A DNA stretch of 64,000 bases, from contig NZ_QFRX01000001.1 in NCBI RefSeq assembly GCF_003143935.1, forward strand, positions 3,180,627 to 3,244,626. Reading direction: 5' to 3'. Each line of letters opens with the position of its first letter. The stretch's first letter is position 1. Below, in pieces: positions 46,226-55,455 of the stretch. The notes under the pieces were generated by a model. The model made no database searches, was not told the origin of the DNA, and saw only the letters and a list, made by a program, of their open reading frames with translations. The translations under genes were made by a program, and so were the position numbers. This DNA is from Streptomyces sp. Act143. GTDB taxonomy: Bacteria > Actinomycetota > Actinomycetes > Streptomycetales > Streptomycetaceae.

Positions 46226-49200
46226 TGGGGGAGATCACGGACTTCGACGCACTCCGCCGGGCGATGGCGGAGAACGGCGAGCAGCCGGAGGGTCCCGCCC
46301 GCAACGCGCGCGCGGAGCAGCTGCTGGCCGAGGCGGAGAAGCTGAACATCCCGCTCGCCGTCATCGAAGCTCTCGGGCACCAGCTGAAGGTCTACAACTA
46401 CAGCTCCGAGAAGGACAAGATGTTCGTCCCGTTCGCGCGCCTGCTGCGCATGTGGGACGAGCGGCCCGAGGACTTCGACGAGTACGAGACGCACTCGCTG
46501 CACTGGGTCTTCAAGTGGATGTCGTCCGGCATGCTCGACCAGCCGCACATCCCGCTCGCCTCGATAGAGAAGTGGCTCGGCGAGATGGAGCACCGCTACC
46601 GGCTCGCCGGGCACTCCGAACGGGCGGTGCGCAGCGTCGAGTTCACCGTCGCCGCGCATGTCGGTGACATCACGCGCGCGGAGCGGGCGTTCACCGCGTG
46701 GCTGGCCGCCGACCGGGACGCCATGGCCGACTGCCACGCGTGCGAGCTGAACGGGCAGGGCTGGTGGCGGGCCGAGCAGGGCCGGGACGGCGAGGCGCTC
46801 CGGCTGTGGGCGCCGGTCCTGGAGGGCGAGTTCACCTGCGCCCACGAGCCGCACGCGGTCCTCGCGTCCTCCCTGGTGCCGCTGCTGCGCCTGAACCGCC
46901 TGGACGAGGCGCGCGCCCACCATCTGCGGGGTTTCCGGCTGGTGCGGACCATGGAGAGCATGCGCACCGCGTACGCGCTCCACGTGGAGTTCTGCGCGCT
47001 GACCGGCAACGAGGCACGCGGCCTGGAACTGCTCGCCGAGCGCCCCGCGTACTTCACGGACACCGGGCATCCGCGCAGCAAGCTGGAGTTCCTGAGCGTG
47101 GTGGCGCTGCTCATGGACCGGCTGACCGCGCTCGGCCTGGGCGACCGGCAGGTCCCGGGACCGGCGGGCCGGTCCTGGACGGCCGCCGAACTCGCCGCAC
47201 ACGCGCGTGCGGAGGCCCTGGAGCTGGCCGGCCGGTTCGACCTGCGCAACGGCACGACCTACGTCAGCGACCGGGCACGCACGCGTATGGCGCAGGAACC
47301 GTTGGTGGAACGGCTGCCGTTGGGCGTGCGCTCGGCCCGCCCGACGACCACGCCCATCCCCCCTCCTCCGCCCGCCGCGCCGGAGACCGGCCGCCCCGGC
47401 CTCACCGCCCTGATCGCCGAGGCCCGCCGCCTGTCGGACGGCCTCCAGCCGAACGCCGTGGAGGCGTGGGCGGAGGTCGCGCGGGCGGCGGAGGGCGTCG
47501 AACTCGACCCGCGCGATCAGGCGGAGATCGCCGACCACCGGGCGATGGACCTCGGCCCCGAGGGCATCGACCTGTTCGAGCGCGCCGCCGAGCTGTACGC
47601 GCAGGCGGGCGACCCCGGAGAGGCCCTGGCGGCGCGCACGCGTGGGGCGTTCATGCGGGCCCTCGCCGGTGACGTGGACGAGGCGCTCGCGGCGGTCGCG
47701 GGACCGTACGACGAGGCGCTCGCCCTGTACGCCGACGACGGCACCGGCGTACGGCAGACGGCGTCGGTGCTGATGGGGCGGGCGCGGATCCTGCTGCGGC
47801 GGGTGCAGGTCGCCGAGGAGGCGGGCGCCCCGGAGGCCCGGGTCCTCGCCGACGCGGAGGCCGCCGCGCGGGAGGTGCTCGCGCTGGTCGGCGGGCGGGC
47901 CGGGGACGACGTACGGCTGGGTGCGCGGGCCGCGGAGGCGCGGGCGATGCTCGCGGAGCTGGCGGCGCACGCCGGCGACCTGCCGAAGGCGGCCGGGCTG
48001 TTCGCGCGCGCGGCGGAGGGATTCGTGGCGGCGGGGCTGCCCTGGTTCGCGGTGGAGTACCAGGCCCGGCTGGCCGGGCTCGCGCACCATCTCGGCGACA
48101 TCCCGCAGGCCGAGCGGGCGTTACGGGCGGCCCTGGAGCACGGCGGGCCGTACCTGGAGGCCACGGGACACGCCCAGCTGCACCTCCAGCTCGCCGAGGT
48201 GCTGGGCGGCACGGGGCAGCCGGAGGAGGCCGCCGAGCAGGCCCTGGAGGCGGCGCACTGGGCCGACGAGGCCGGGGCCGGACCGACGCTCGGCGCGTGG
48301 GCTCGGCATCTGCTCGGCGGGTTCCTGCTGCGGCAGGGCCGGTGGGCCGAGGCGGCGGAGGTGCTGGAGTCGGCGCTGCCCGACCTGAGCGTCGAGACGC
48401 ACGGCGACGGCGCGGTGGTCCAGGCGCAGTGGTGGCTGGGCGACTGCCTGAGCGAGCTGGGTGAGCACCGTGAGGCCGCCGAGTACCGCCTCCGGGCCGC
48501 CGAGCTCGCCCGGGAGTGGCCCGAACAGCAGGACCACGCCACGCTGGCCCACCTGGCCGGCGAGTCCCTCGGCCAGGCGGAGCTGCCCGAGGAGGCCGAT
48601 CGGGCGTACGCGCGCGCGGGTGAGCTGTGGCGCGCGCTCGGTGACGTGCACGGTCTGGTCCGCTCGCTGCGCGCCCGCGCGTGGCTGGCGCTGCGCGCGG
48701 AGGGCGGGCAGGACGAGGCCCGGGAGCTGATGGCGGAGGCGGTGCGGGAGTGCGGGGAGGCGCTGGGCGCGGACTCCGTGGACGACGAGGCCCGGCAGCG
48801 GCTGGTCGCCGAACTCGGGGACACCCACCGGCAGTACGGCGACCTGCTCGCCCGTTCGGCCGCCGAGGACGCCGAGGACGAGACGATCCAGGCCGCCCTG
48901 GAGGACGCCCTGGCCCAGATGACCGAGGCCATCGTGGTGTTCGCCTCCCTCGGCGACGGGGCCCTGCACAGCCGCACCGGCGCCGAGCTCGCCGCGGGCT
49001 GGCTGGAGGCCGACCTCAGCCGCCCGGACCGCGCGGCGGCCCGCGCGCGTGCGGTGCTGGCGGCGTACGAGGCGTACGAGGCCCGCGGGGCGAATGAGTC
49101 GTACGAGGGCCACGACGCGTACGACGGCAGCGCGCCGGACGAGACGGCACAGGCCCGGCGCGCGGAGGCGGAGCAGATGCTCCAGGTGCTGGAGGACTAG
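46225..49200 (+). CDS. Large TPR-like protein partnered with HSP90-family ATPase
   Basis: A 991-residue soluble protein, MGEITDFDALRRAMAENGEQ, starting at the ATG that overlaps the hsp90 stop (GGAGGGG upstream). Residues 1-365 are helical repeats (SVEFTVAAHVGDITRAERAF, LLRLNRLDEARAHHLRGFRL); a proline-rich linker (TTTPIPPPPPAAPE) lies near 372-385; residues about 395-960 are many degenerate TPR units (FERAAELYAQAGDPGEALAA, LFARAAEGFVAAGLPWFAVE, YRLRAAELAREWPEQQDHAT). The C terminus is Y/E/A-rich. No enzyme or DNA-binding domain is seen. Open reading upstream of 46225 in this frame is antisense-free shadow of hsp90. I infer a client-adaptor or co-chaperone role. Confidence 0.85.
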   Translation: MGEITDFDALRRAMAENGEQPEGPARNARAEQLLAEAEKLNIPLAVIEALGHQLKVYNYSSEKDKMFVPFARLLRMWDERPEDFDEYETHSLHWVFKWMSSGMLDQPHIPLASIEKWLGEMEHRYRLAGHSERAVRSVEFTVAAHVGDITRAERAFTAWLAADRDAMADCHACELNGQGWWRAEQGRDGEALRLWAPVLEGEFTCAHEPHAVLASSLVPLLRLNRLDEARAHHLRGFRLVRTMESMRTAYALHVEFCALTGNEARGLELLAERPAYFTDTGHPRSKLEFLSVVALLMDRLTALGLGDRQVPGPAGRSWTAAELAAHARAEALELAGRFDLRNGTTYVSDRARTRMAQEPLVERLPLGVRSARPTTTPIPPPPPAAPETGRPGLTALIAEARRLSDGLQPNAVEAWAEVARAAEGVELDPRDQAEIADHRAMDLGPEGIDLFERAAELYAQAGDPGEALAARTRGAFMRALAGDVDEALAAVAGPYDEALALYADDGTGVRQTASVLMGRARILLRRVQVAEEAGAPEARVLADAEAAAREVLALVGGRAGDDVRLGARAAEARAMLAELAAHAGDLPKAAGLFARAAEGFVAAGLPWFAVEYQARLAGLAHHLGDIPQAERALRAALEHGGPYLEATGHAQLHLQLAEVLGGTGQPEEAAEQALEAAHWADEAGAGPTLGAWARHLLGGFLLRQGRWAEAAEVLESALPDLSVETHGDGAVVQAQWWLGDCLSELGEHREAAEYRLRAAELAREWPEQQDHATLAHLAGESLGQAELPEEADRAYARAGELWRALGDVHGLVRSLRARAWLALRAEGGQDEARELMAEAVRECGEALGADSVDDEARQRLVAELGDTHRQYGDLLARSAAEDAEDETIQAALEDALAQMTEAIVVFASLGDGALHSRTGAELAAGWLEADLSRPDRAAARARAVLAAYEAYEARGANESYEGHDAYDGSAPDETAQARRAEAEQMLQVLED

Positions 49201-49224
49201 CGGCACGTCCCGAGCAGGGGGCGG

Positions 49225-50916
49225 CTACTCGACGCCGATGAGGAGCAGCGCGCCCTGCCGTCCGCCCCGGTACACCACCGTGTCGACGGCGAGGTACGCC
49301 TCGCGCACGCGTGCTTCGAGGTGGTCGGCGATGGACTCGGGGGCGTCGTCGCCGAGGACCAGCGTCACGAGCTCGCCGCCGGCCGACAGCATGCGGTCCA
49401 GGACGGTCTCGGCGGCGGCGGTGACGTCCGAGCCGATCACCGCGACGTCGCCGTCGATGAGGCCGAGGATGTCACCCGCCTCGCAGATGCCGGCGAGCGT
49501 CCAGGACTGGCGTTCGGCGACGGCGATCTCGGCGTAGCGGGTGGCGCCGGCGGCCGAGGTCATCGACACGACGTCCTCGTCGAAGCGGCGCTCGGGCTCG
49601 TGCACGGCGAGCGCGGCGATGCCCTGGACCGCGGAGCGCGTCGGGATCAGCGCGACCCGGATGCCCTCGGTGCGGGCCTGCTCGGCCGCGGCGGCCGCGG
49701 TGTGGCGCAGGTCGGCGTCGTTGGGCAGCAGCACGACCTCACGCGCGTGGGCCCGTCGTACGGCCTCGACGAGTTCTCCGCTCGCGGGCGGCTCCCCGGG
49801 GCGCGCGAGCACGGTGGTGGCGCCGGCCTCGGTGTAGAGCCCGGCCAGGCCCTCGCCCGGCACGACGGCGACGACGGCCCGCTGCACCCGTTCGCGCGGC
49901 GGCCGCTCGCCCCCGCGCGTGTGCACGTCACCGACCCCGAAGTGCGTGATCCGGATCCGGTACGGCCGCCCGGCCTCGACGCCCGCCTCGACGGCCGCGC
50001 CCGCGTCGTCGACGTGCACGTGCACGTTCCACAGCCCGTCGCCGCCGACGACGACCAGGGAGTCCCCGAGGGCGTCGAGCCGGGTTTTCAGCCGCGCCAC
50101 GGCCGCGTCCTCGGCCTCCAGGAGGTAGATCACCTCGAAGGCGGGCCCGCCGTCCTCCGCGGGGCCGTCGGCGCACTCGTCGACGGTGGGCGCGGGCGCC
50201 GCGCCGGAAACGGCGTCCACGCGCGCGTACGCGGAAGCGACCGCCGATCCCGGCACCGCCCTCGGCGCCTCCCCCGTGAAGGTCTCCACCAGCGCCCCCA
50301 GCACCGCCACCAGCCCCCGCCCCCCGGCGTCGACCACCCCGGCCCGCTCCAGGACGGCCAGCTGCCCCGGGGTCGCCGCGAGTGCCGCCCGTGCCGCTTC
50401 GTAGGCGGCCCGCGCGACCGCCCCGCAGTCGCCCAGGCTGCCCTCGACCGCGTCGGCGGCGGCCGAGGCAACGGACAGGACCGTGCCCTCCACCGGGTGG
50501 GCCACGGCCTCGCGGGCGGAGTCGGCGGCGCGCCGCAGGGCGAGGCGGAGACCGGAGCCGTCGGTGTGAGGCGCCTCACTGTCGTCGGCGAGGACCTGCG
50601 CCATGCCGCGCAGCAGCTGGGCGAGGATCGTCCCGGAGTTCCCGCGGGCGCCTATGAGGGCGCCGTGCGCCATCGCGCGGGCGGCGTCGGCCAGGGAGGG
50701 CTTGCCGCCCTCGTCGTAGGCGGTGAACACGGCCTCGACGGCGGTCACCGTCGACTCGACCGTCAGGTACAGGTTCGTCCCGGTGTCGCCGTCGGCCACC
50801 GGATAGACATTGATCGCGTCGATCTCCTCGCGCGCCCGCCCGAGCGCCTCCAGCGCGAGACCGCACCAGGTGCGCACCGCGAGAGCATCGAAGAATGTCT
50901 GCGGCACCTGCGCCAC
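49225..50916 (-). CDS. DAK2/DegV-type protein, FakA-like
   Basis: A 563-residue protein. The DAK2 (DhaL-like) domain has the nucleotide-binding INVYPVADGDTGTNLYLT and GARGNSGTILAQLLRGMAQV; the middle and C-terminal parts (DSLVVVGGDGLWNVHVHVDD, EVVLLPNDADLRHTAAAAAE, RQGALLLIGVE) match the FakA architecture, the ATP-binding subunit of fatty acid kinase, which works with a DegV-fold FakB. No FakB is in the window. The GTG at 50916 follows AAGGAGG by 5 bases, so the longer frame to 51075 is rejected. It is convergent with the TPR gene and divergent from rpmB; in many actinomycetes this gene lies next to recG. Confidence 0.88.
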   Translation of the reverse strand: MAQVPQTFFDALAVRTWCGLALEALGRAREEIDAINVYPVADGDTGTNLYLTVESTVTAVEAVFTAYDEGGKPSLADAARAMAHGALIGARGNSGTILAQLLRGMAQVLADDSEAPHTDGSGLRLALRRAADSAREAVAHPVEGTVLSVASAAADAVEGSLGDCGAVARAAYEAARAALAATPGQLAVLERAGVVDAGGRGLVAVLGALVETFTGEAPRAVPGSAVASAYARVDAVSGAAPAPTVDECADGPAEDGGPAFEVIYLLEAEDAAVARLKTRLDALGDSLVVVGGDGLWNVHVHVDDAGAAVEAGVEAGRPYRIRITHFGVGDVHTRGGERPPRERVQRAVVAVVPGEGLAGLYTEAGATTVLARPGEPPASGELVEAVRRAHAREVVLLPNDADLRHTAAAAAEQARTEGIRVALIPTRSAVQGIAALAVHEPERRFDEDVVSMTSAAGATRYAEIAVAERQSWTLAGICEAGDILGLIDGDVAVIGSDVTAAAETVLDRMLSAGGELVTLVLGDDAPESIADHLEARVREAYLAVDTVVYRGGRQGALLLIGVE

Positions 50917-51172
50917 CTGCGCCTCCTTGGACTGCTGGACGTGGACGCAGCGTAGACCCCGGAAAGGTGTCCGCCGGAAGAGGGCCGGGAGCAGGGCCCT
51001 GAGCAGCCATGGTAGTTTCGTTCTACTGGCGCAGTCGTTGTATGCTGCTCCGGTTGCCCGATCCGATCGGGCCATTCCCCTGGCAGCGCCACTCAGATCT
51101 CTGATCCTACGATCTCGATCCCGGCTTGCCGGGATTCAACCGTAAGTGCATCTGAAGTCTTTGGAGTGACCC

Positions 51173-51358
51173 GTGGCTGCCAACTGCGACGTCTGCGGCA
51201 AGGGGCCGGGCTTCGGCAACAACATCTCGCACTCGCACCGCCGTACGTCCCGTCGCTGGAACCCGAACATCCAGCGCGTCCGTACTGTGGTCGGCGGGAC
51301 GCCGAAGCGCGTGAACGCTTGCACCTCGTGCATCAAGGCCGGCAAGGTCTCGCGCTGA
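51173..51358 (+). CDS. rpmB: 50S ribosomal protein L28
   Basis: A 61-residue L28: [35 protein letters not shown] and [13 protein letters not shown]. The CxxC pairs (CDVC, CTSC) mark the zinc-binding form. The GTG at 51173 has GGAG upstream. It is monocistronic, with a textbook terminator downstream; a zinc-independent paralogue is usual elsewhere in the genus. Confidence 0.97.
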   Translation: MAANCDVCGKGPGFGNNISHSHRRTSRRWNPNIQRVRTVVGGTPKRVNACTSCIKAGKVSR

Positions 51359-51399
51359 CGCACAGCTAAGCGCGCGGCCACTGCTGGTTCGCTGCACAG

Positions 51400-51429
51400 A
51401 GCCGGTCCACCTCGGTGGACCGGCTTTTT
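51400..51429 (+). terminator. Intrinsic terminator of rpmB
   Basis: AGCCGGTCCAC-CTCG-GTGGACCGGCT, an 11-bp perfect stem with tetraloop, followed by TTTT. It is 41 bases past the rpmB stop and one of only two terminators in the window with a clear U-rich tail. Confidence 0.92.
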
Positions 51430-51435
51430 GCCGTA

Positions 51436-51471
51436 CCCGGAAGACGGCCCGGAAGACGGCCCAGAAGACGG
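51436..51471. repeat. Three tandem 12-base repeats
   Basis: CCCGGAAGACGG is repeated at 51436-51447 and 51448-51459, with a variant CCCAGAAGACGG at 51460-51471, between the rpmB terminator and the thiD stop. The array may vary in copy number. No function is evident. Confidence 0.8.
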
Positions 51472-51510
51472 TCGGGGCACTGCCCGGAATACACCCCGGG
51501 AGGACGACGC

Positions 51511-52308
51511 CTACCGGAACCGCCATCCATGATCGACCGGCCCGATCCCGCCGCCGAGTGCGAACCCGGCCCTGATCGCCCCGGTGACGTACTCCTTGGC
51601 CGCCGCGACCGCCTCCGGCACGGACCGCCCCTTGGCGAGTTCCGAGGCGATCGCGGACGCGAGCGTGCAGCCGGTGCCGTGCGTGTGCCGGTTGTCGTAC
51701 CGCGGCGCCCGCAGCCAGTGCTCCTCGGACCCGTCGGTCAGCAGATCGACCGCGTCCCCGGTGAGGTGACCGCCCTTGATGAGCACCCACCGCGGGCCGT
51801 ACGCCAGCACGGCCTCGGCGGCCCGCCGCAGGTCCTCCTCGGACTCCGCCCGCACCCCCGCCAGTTGCGCCACCTCGTCGAGGTTCGGGGTCGCCACGGT
51901 CGCCGCCGGGAGCAGCCGCGTGCGCACCGACTCCAGCGCGGACGCGGCCAGCAACGAGTCGCCGTGCTTGGACACGCCGACCGGGTCGACGACCGCGGGG
52001 GCGTCCGTCGCGGCGAGCAACTCGGCCACCTCCTCCACCAGTTCGGCCGAGGCCAGCATGCCGGTCTTCACGGCCTGTACGCCGATGTCGTCGACGACGC
52101 TGCGGTACTGGGCCCGCACCGCCTCCACGGGCAGCGGCCAAGCCCCTTGCACGCCCAGGGAGTTCTGCGCGGTGACGGCCGCGACGACGCTCATGCCGTG
52201 CACGCCGAGCGCGAGCATCGTCTTCAAGTCGGCCTGGATTCCGGCACCTCCGCCGGAGTCGGAGCCGGCGACCGTGAGGACCCTGGGCGGCGCGCCCGAA
52301 GACGTCAC
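51511..52308 (-). CDS. thiD: Hydroxymethylpyrimidine (phosphate) kinase ThiD
   Basis: A 265-residue ribokinase-fold kinase: [55 protein letters not shown] and the anion hole [20 protein letters not shown]. It phosphorylates HMP and HMP-P in thiamine synthesis. The GTG at 52308 overlaps the thiL stop (GTGA), so the pair is coupled. Confidence 0.95.
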   Translation of the reverse strand: MTSSGAPPRVLTVAGSDSGGGAGIQADLKTMLALGVHGMSVVAAVTAQNSLGVQGAWPLPVEAVRAQYRSVVDDIGVQAVKTGMLASAELVEEVAELLAATDAPAVVDPVGVSKHGDSLLAASALESVRTRLLPAATVATPNLDEVAQLAGVRAESEEDLRRAAEAVLAYGPRWVLIKGGHLTGDAVDLLTDGSEEHWLRAPRYDNRHTHGTGCTLASAIASELAKGRSVPEAVAAAKEYVTGAIRAGFALGGGIGPVDHGWRFR

Positions 52309-53270
52309 GACTCGATGTCCCCGAAGTGGTCCCAGCCGCCCTTGCTCGTCCAGGGCGCCCCGTCGACCGTCACCTGGGGCAGCGCCGAGGGGTTGAGGAC
52401 CTCGCCGATGACCTTCCAGCGGGCCGGGAGCTTCACGTCCGGCGGGAAGGTCGCCACGATCGCGTGGTCCTCTCCCCCGCTCAGCACCCACTGCATGGGG
52501 TCGACGCCGACGGCCTGACCGATGTCGTTCATCTGGGAGGGGATGTCGATCGCGCCGGAGCGGATGTCGATGCGGACCTTACTGGCCTCGGCGATGTGCC
52601 CGAGATCGGCGATCAGCCCGTCGCTCACGTCGCACATGGCCGTCGCGCCCAGGCCGGCCGCCGCCGGTCCCGCGTGATACGGCGGCTCGGGGCGCCGGTG
52701 CGCCTCCACGAAGGCCCGCGGCGAGCGGAAACCCCGGGAGAGCACCGCATACCCGGCCGCGGACCAGCCCAGCCAGCCGGTCACCGCGACGAGGTCGCCG
52801 GGCTGCGCGCCGGCCCGCGTGACGGGCTCCTGGTTGCGCAGATCGCCGAGCGCGGTGATGGACACCATGATCGTGTCCCCGCGTACGACGTCCCCGCCCA
52901 CCACCGACGCGCCCGCCACCTGGCACTCGTCCCTGAGCCCGTCCATGAGCTCGGACGGCCACGTCACCGGGAGTTCGGCCGGGACGACCAGCCCGAGCAG
53001 CAGAGCCGTCGGTACGGCGCCCATGGCGGCGATGTCCGCGAGGTTCTGCGCGGCGGCCTTGCGGCCCACGTCGTAGGCGGTGGACCAGTCCCGGCGGAAG
53101 TGCCGCCCCTCCAGGAGGATGTCGGTGCTCGCCACGACCCGGCGGTCGGGAGCGGCCACCACCGCGGCGTCGTCGCCGGGGCCGACCCGGACCGCCGGCG
53201 TGGTGGTGAGACGGGAGGTGAGCTCCCTGATGAGCCCGAACTCCCCGAGCTCACCAACAGTGCCCTTCAT
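52305..53270 (-). CDS. thiL: Thiamine-monophosphate kinase ThiL
   Basis: A 321-residue Thi[91 protein letters not shown] and [17 protein letters not shown]. It makes thiamine pyrophosphate from the monophosphate. An ATG at 53270 is chosen; an open frame to 53447 carries no family sequence. It heads thiL-thiD. Confidence 0.95.
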   Translation of the reverse strand: MKGTVGELGEFGLIRELTSRLTTTPAVRVGPGDDAAVVAAPDRRVVASTDILLEGRHFRRDWSTAYDVGRKAAAQNLADIAAMGAVPTALLLGLVVPAELPVTWPSELMDGLRDECQVAGASVVGGDVVRGDTIMVSITALGDLRNQEPVTRAGAQPGDLVAVTGWLGWSAAGYAVLSRGFRSPRAFVEAHRRPEPPYHAGPAAAGLGATAMCDVSDGLIADLGHIAEASKVRIDIRSGAIDIPSQMNDIGQAVGVDPMQWVLSGGEDHAIVATFPPDVKLPARWKVIGEVLNPSALPQVTVDGAPWTSKGGWDHFGDIES

Positions 53271-53476
53271 CGACCTTTCGCCCCTTCTGTCCCTTGCCGT
53301 GCCCGGTCGCGCGTGACCAGTGTCCTCGATACGGTCGAGGTGACCGTCAACTTCTGTCGTCCCTGCACCCCGGCGCGGGCGTCCACGTCCCCACAGGTCT
53401 CCCCGCGGCGAGCGGCGACGCGATACCGTGGCGTTCCTTTTCCCCACATGATCCTCGTGGCCGCCCTGGAGGTTCC

Positions 53477-53710
53477 GTGGTACAGGCGTACATCCTGATC
53501 CAGACGGAGGTCGGCAAAGCGTCGACCGTCGCCGAGACGATCAGCAAGATTCCTGGAGTGATCCAGGCCGAGGACGTGACAGGACCTTATGACGTGATCG
53601 TGCGAGCGCAGGCCGACACCGTGGACGACCTGGGTCGGATGGTGGTCGCGAAGGTCCAGCAAGTGGACGGCATCACGCGCACCCTGACCTGCCCGGTCGT
53701 CCATCTGTAG
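53477..53710 (+). CDS. Stand-alone AsnC/Lrp ligand-binding (RAM) domain protein
   Basis: A 77-residue protein consisting of just the RAM ligand-binding domain: VQAYILIQTEVGKASTVAET, ISKIPGVIQAEDVTGPYDVI and VVAKVQQVDGITRTLTCPVV. No helix-turn-helix precedes it: the GTG at 53477 has GGAGG 5 bases upstream. Stand-alone RAM proteins bind amino acids and oligomerise. It is divergent from thiL and followed by a DUF3515 lipoprotein. Confidence 0.88.
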   Translation: MVQAYILIQTEVGKASTVAETISKIPGVIQAEDVTGPYDVIVRAQADTVDDLGRMVVAKVQQVDGITRTLTCPVVHL

Positions 53711-53730
53711 CCCCCGTCTACCCTTGGCCG

Positions 53731-54213
53731 GTGAACTCTTTCCGTCACCGGCTCATCGGTCTTCCCGCCCTCGCCCTGCTGATCACCGCCGCGGGCTGCT
53801 CATCTGCAGACGACAGCGCGTCGGCGGCGGTTCCCTCGCCGGGCACGAAGGTCACGAAGCTCTGCCAGGAGCTGGACCGGGAGCTGCCGTCGGAGGTCGA
53901 CGGCCAGGACCGCCGTGACCCCGAGCCCGCTTCCGAGCTGACGGCGGGCTGGGGCGACCCGGCGATCATACTGCGGTGCGGTGTCGCCAAACCCGCGAAG
54001 ATGACCGATCCGGAGGCCGACGGTGCCGAGGTCAACGGGGTCGGGTGGCTGCTGGAGAAGCAGGGCGACGGGGCGTTCCGGTTCACCACGACCCTGCGCA
54101 CCGCGTATGTCGAGGTGACGATCCCGAAGAACCGCACCGACGACGGCGCCGCGGCCCTGGTGGACCTGGCCGCGCCCATCAAGAAGGCGATCCCCGAAGG
54201 GATCGCCGACTAG
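53731..54213 (+). CDS. DUF3515 lipoprotein
   Basis: A 160-residue lipoprotein. The signal peptide LPALALLITAAGC has a lipobox with Cys23; the mature part matches DUF3515 (CQELDRELPSEVDGQDRRDP, GWGDPAIILRCGVAKPAKMT, GWLLEKQGDGAFRFTTTLRT). Two cysteines may pair. Function unknown; it is frequently found beside ddl and thiL in actinomycetes. Start at GTG 53731, 20 bases past the RAM gene. Confidence 0.82.
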   Translation: MNSFRHRLIGLPALALLITAAGCSSADDSASAAVPSPGTKVTKLCQELDRELPSEVDGQDRRDPEPASELTAGWGDPAIILRCGVAKPAKMTDPEADGAEVNGVGWLLEKQGDGAFRFTTTLRTAYVEVTIPKNRTDDGAAALVDLAAPIKKAIPEGIAD

Positions 54214-54238
54214 AGCAGCACCGGGGACCGGCGCGGGG

Positions 54239-55396
54239 TCAGCGCAGGCCGGTCGACCTGCGCAACGCCGCCTGGACCAGCCGGTCCACCAGCTCCGCGT
54301 AGCCGATCCCGCTCGCCTGCCACATCTGCGGGTACATCGAGATCGGCGTGAAGCCGGGCATCGTGTTGATCTCGTTGATCACGAACTCGCCGTCCTCGGT
54401 GAGGAAGAAGTCCGCGCGGACCAGCCCTTCGCAGGAGGCCGCGTCGAAGGCGTCCACGGCGAGCCGCCGCACCTCGGCGGTCTCCTCCGGCGTCAGCGGC
54501 GCCGGCACGATCCCCGGGGTGGAGTCGATGTACTTGGCCTCGAAGTCGTAGTACGCGTGCGCGTCCGGCGGCGGGATCTCGGCCGGGACCGAGGCACGCG
54601 GGCCGTCCTCGAACTCCAGGACGCCGCACTCGATCTCGCGGCCGCGCAGCGCCGCCTCGACGAGGATCTTCGGGTCGTGCCGCTGGGCCTCCTCGATCGC
54701 CTCGTCGAGCCCGGACAGGTCGTCGACCTTGGTGATGCCGATCGACGAACCCGCGCGCGCGGGCTTCACGAACAGCGGCCAGCCGTGCTCACCGGCGAAG
54801 TCGACGATCTTCTTGCGCGCGGCGGAGGTGTCCTGCTCCCACTCACGCGGCCGGATCACCACGTACGGGCCGACCTTGAGCCCGAAGGAGGTGAACACCC
54901 GCTTCATGTACTCCTTGTCCTGGCCGACGGCCGAGGCGAGCACGCCCGAGCCGACGTACGGGACACCGGAGAGCTCCAGCAGGCCCTGGAGGGTGCCGTC
55001 CTCGCCGTAGGGGCCGTGCAGGACGGGGAAGACGACGTCGACCTCGCCGAGCGCCTTGGGCACCGATCCCGGTTCGCTGTACACGACTTCGCGGTTCGCG
55101 GGGTCCACGGGGAGCACCACGCCGCCCTCGTGCGACTCGGCCAGCTCGTCGACGTTGGGCGTACGGCGCTCGGTGATCGCCATGCGGTCCGGCTCGTCGG
55201 CGGTGAGCGCCCAACGGCCGTCCTGGGTGATGCCGATCGGCAGGACGTCGTACTTGGTCCGGTCGATGGCCTTCAGGACGGCGCCGGCGGTGACCACGGA
55301 GATCCCGTGTTCGGAGCTGCGCCCGCCGAACACGACGGCCACGCGCGGCTTGCGAGACGGCTGCTCAGGGCTCTGGGGGAGGTTCTCGGTGCTCAT
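54239..55396 (-). CDS. ddl: D-alanine--D-alanine ligase Ddl
   Basis: A 385-residue ATP-grasp ligase: RVAVVFGGRSSEHGISVVTA, PVLHGPYGEDGTLQGLLEL, LFVKPARAGSSIGITKVDDL, HAYYDFEAKYIDSTPGIVPA and FVINEINTMPGFTPISMYPQ. It makes D-Ala-D-Ala for peptidoglycan precursors. The omega-loop reads YYDFEAKY, the D-Ala-D-Ala type rather than the D-lactate (Van) type. Convergent with the DUF3515 gene. Confidence 0.96.
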   Translation of the reverse strand: MSTENLPQSPEQPSRKPRVAVVFGGRSSEHGISVVTAGAVLKAIDRTKYDVLPIGITQDGRWALTADEPDRMAITERRTPNVDELAESHEGGVVLPVDPANREVVYSEPGSVPKALGEVDVVFPVLHGPYGEDGTLQGLLELSGVPYVGSGVLASAVGQDKEYMKRVFTSFGLKVGPYVVIRPREWEQDTSAARKKIVDFAGEHGWPLFVKPARAGSSIGITKVDDLSGLDEAIEEAQRHDPKILVEAALRGREIECGVLEFEDGPRASVPAEIPPPDAHAYYDFEAKYIDSTPGIVPAPLTPEETAEVRRLAVDAFDAASCEGLVRADFFLTEDGEFVINEINTMPGFTPISMYPQMWQASGIGYAELVDRLVQAALRRSTGLR

Positions 55397-55455
55397 ATCG
55401 CGTTGAGAGTACCCGTTGGTAGAGCCCCGATACAGCGTGCCTCCACCCGCGTCGC

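Noticed and set aside
44438..48090. Long minus-strand frames opposite hsp90 and the TPR gene
   Set aside because: The plus-strand translations contain ATPase motifs and helical repeats, while the minus-strand ones are R/Q/H/P-rich and featureless.
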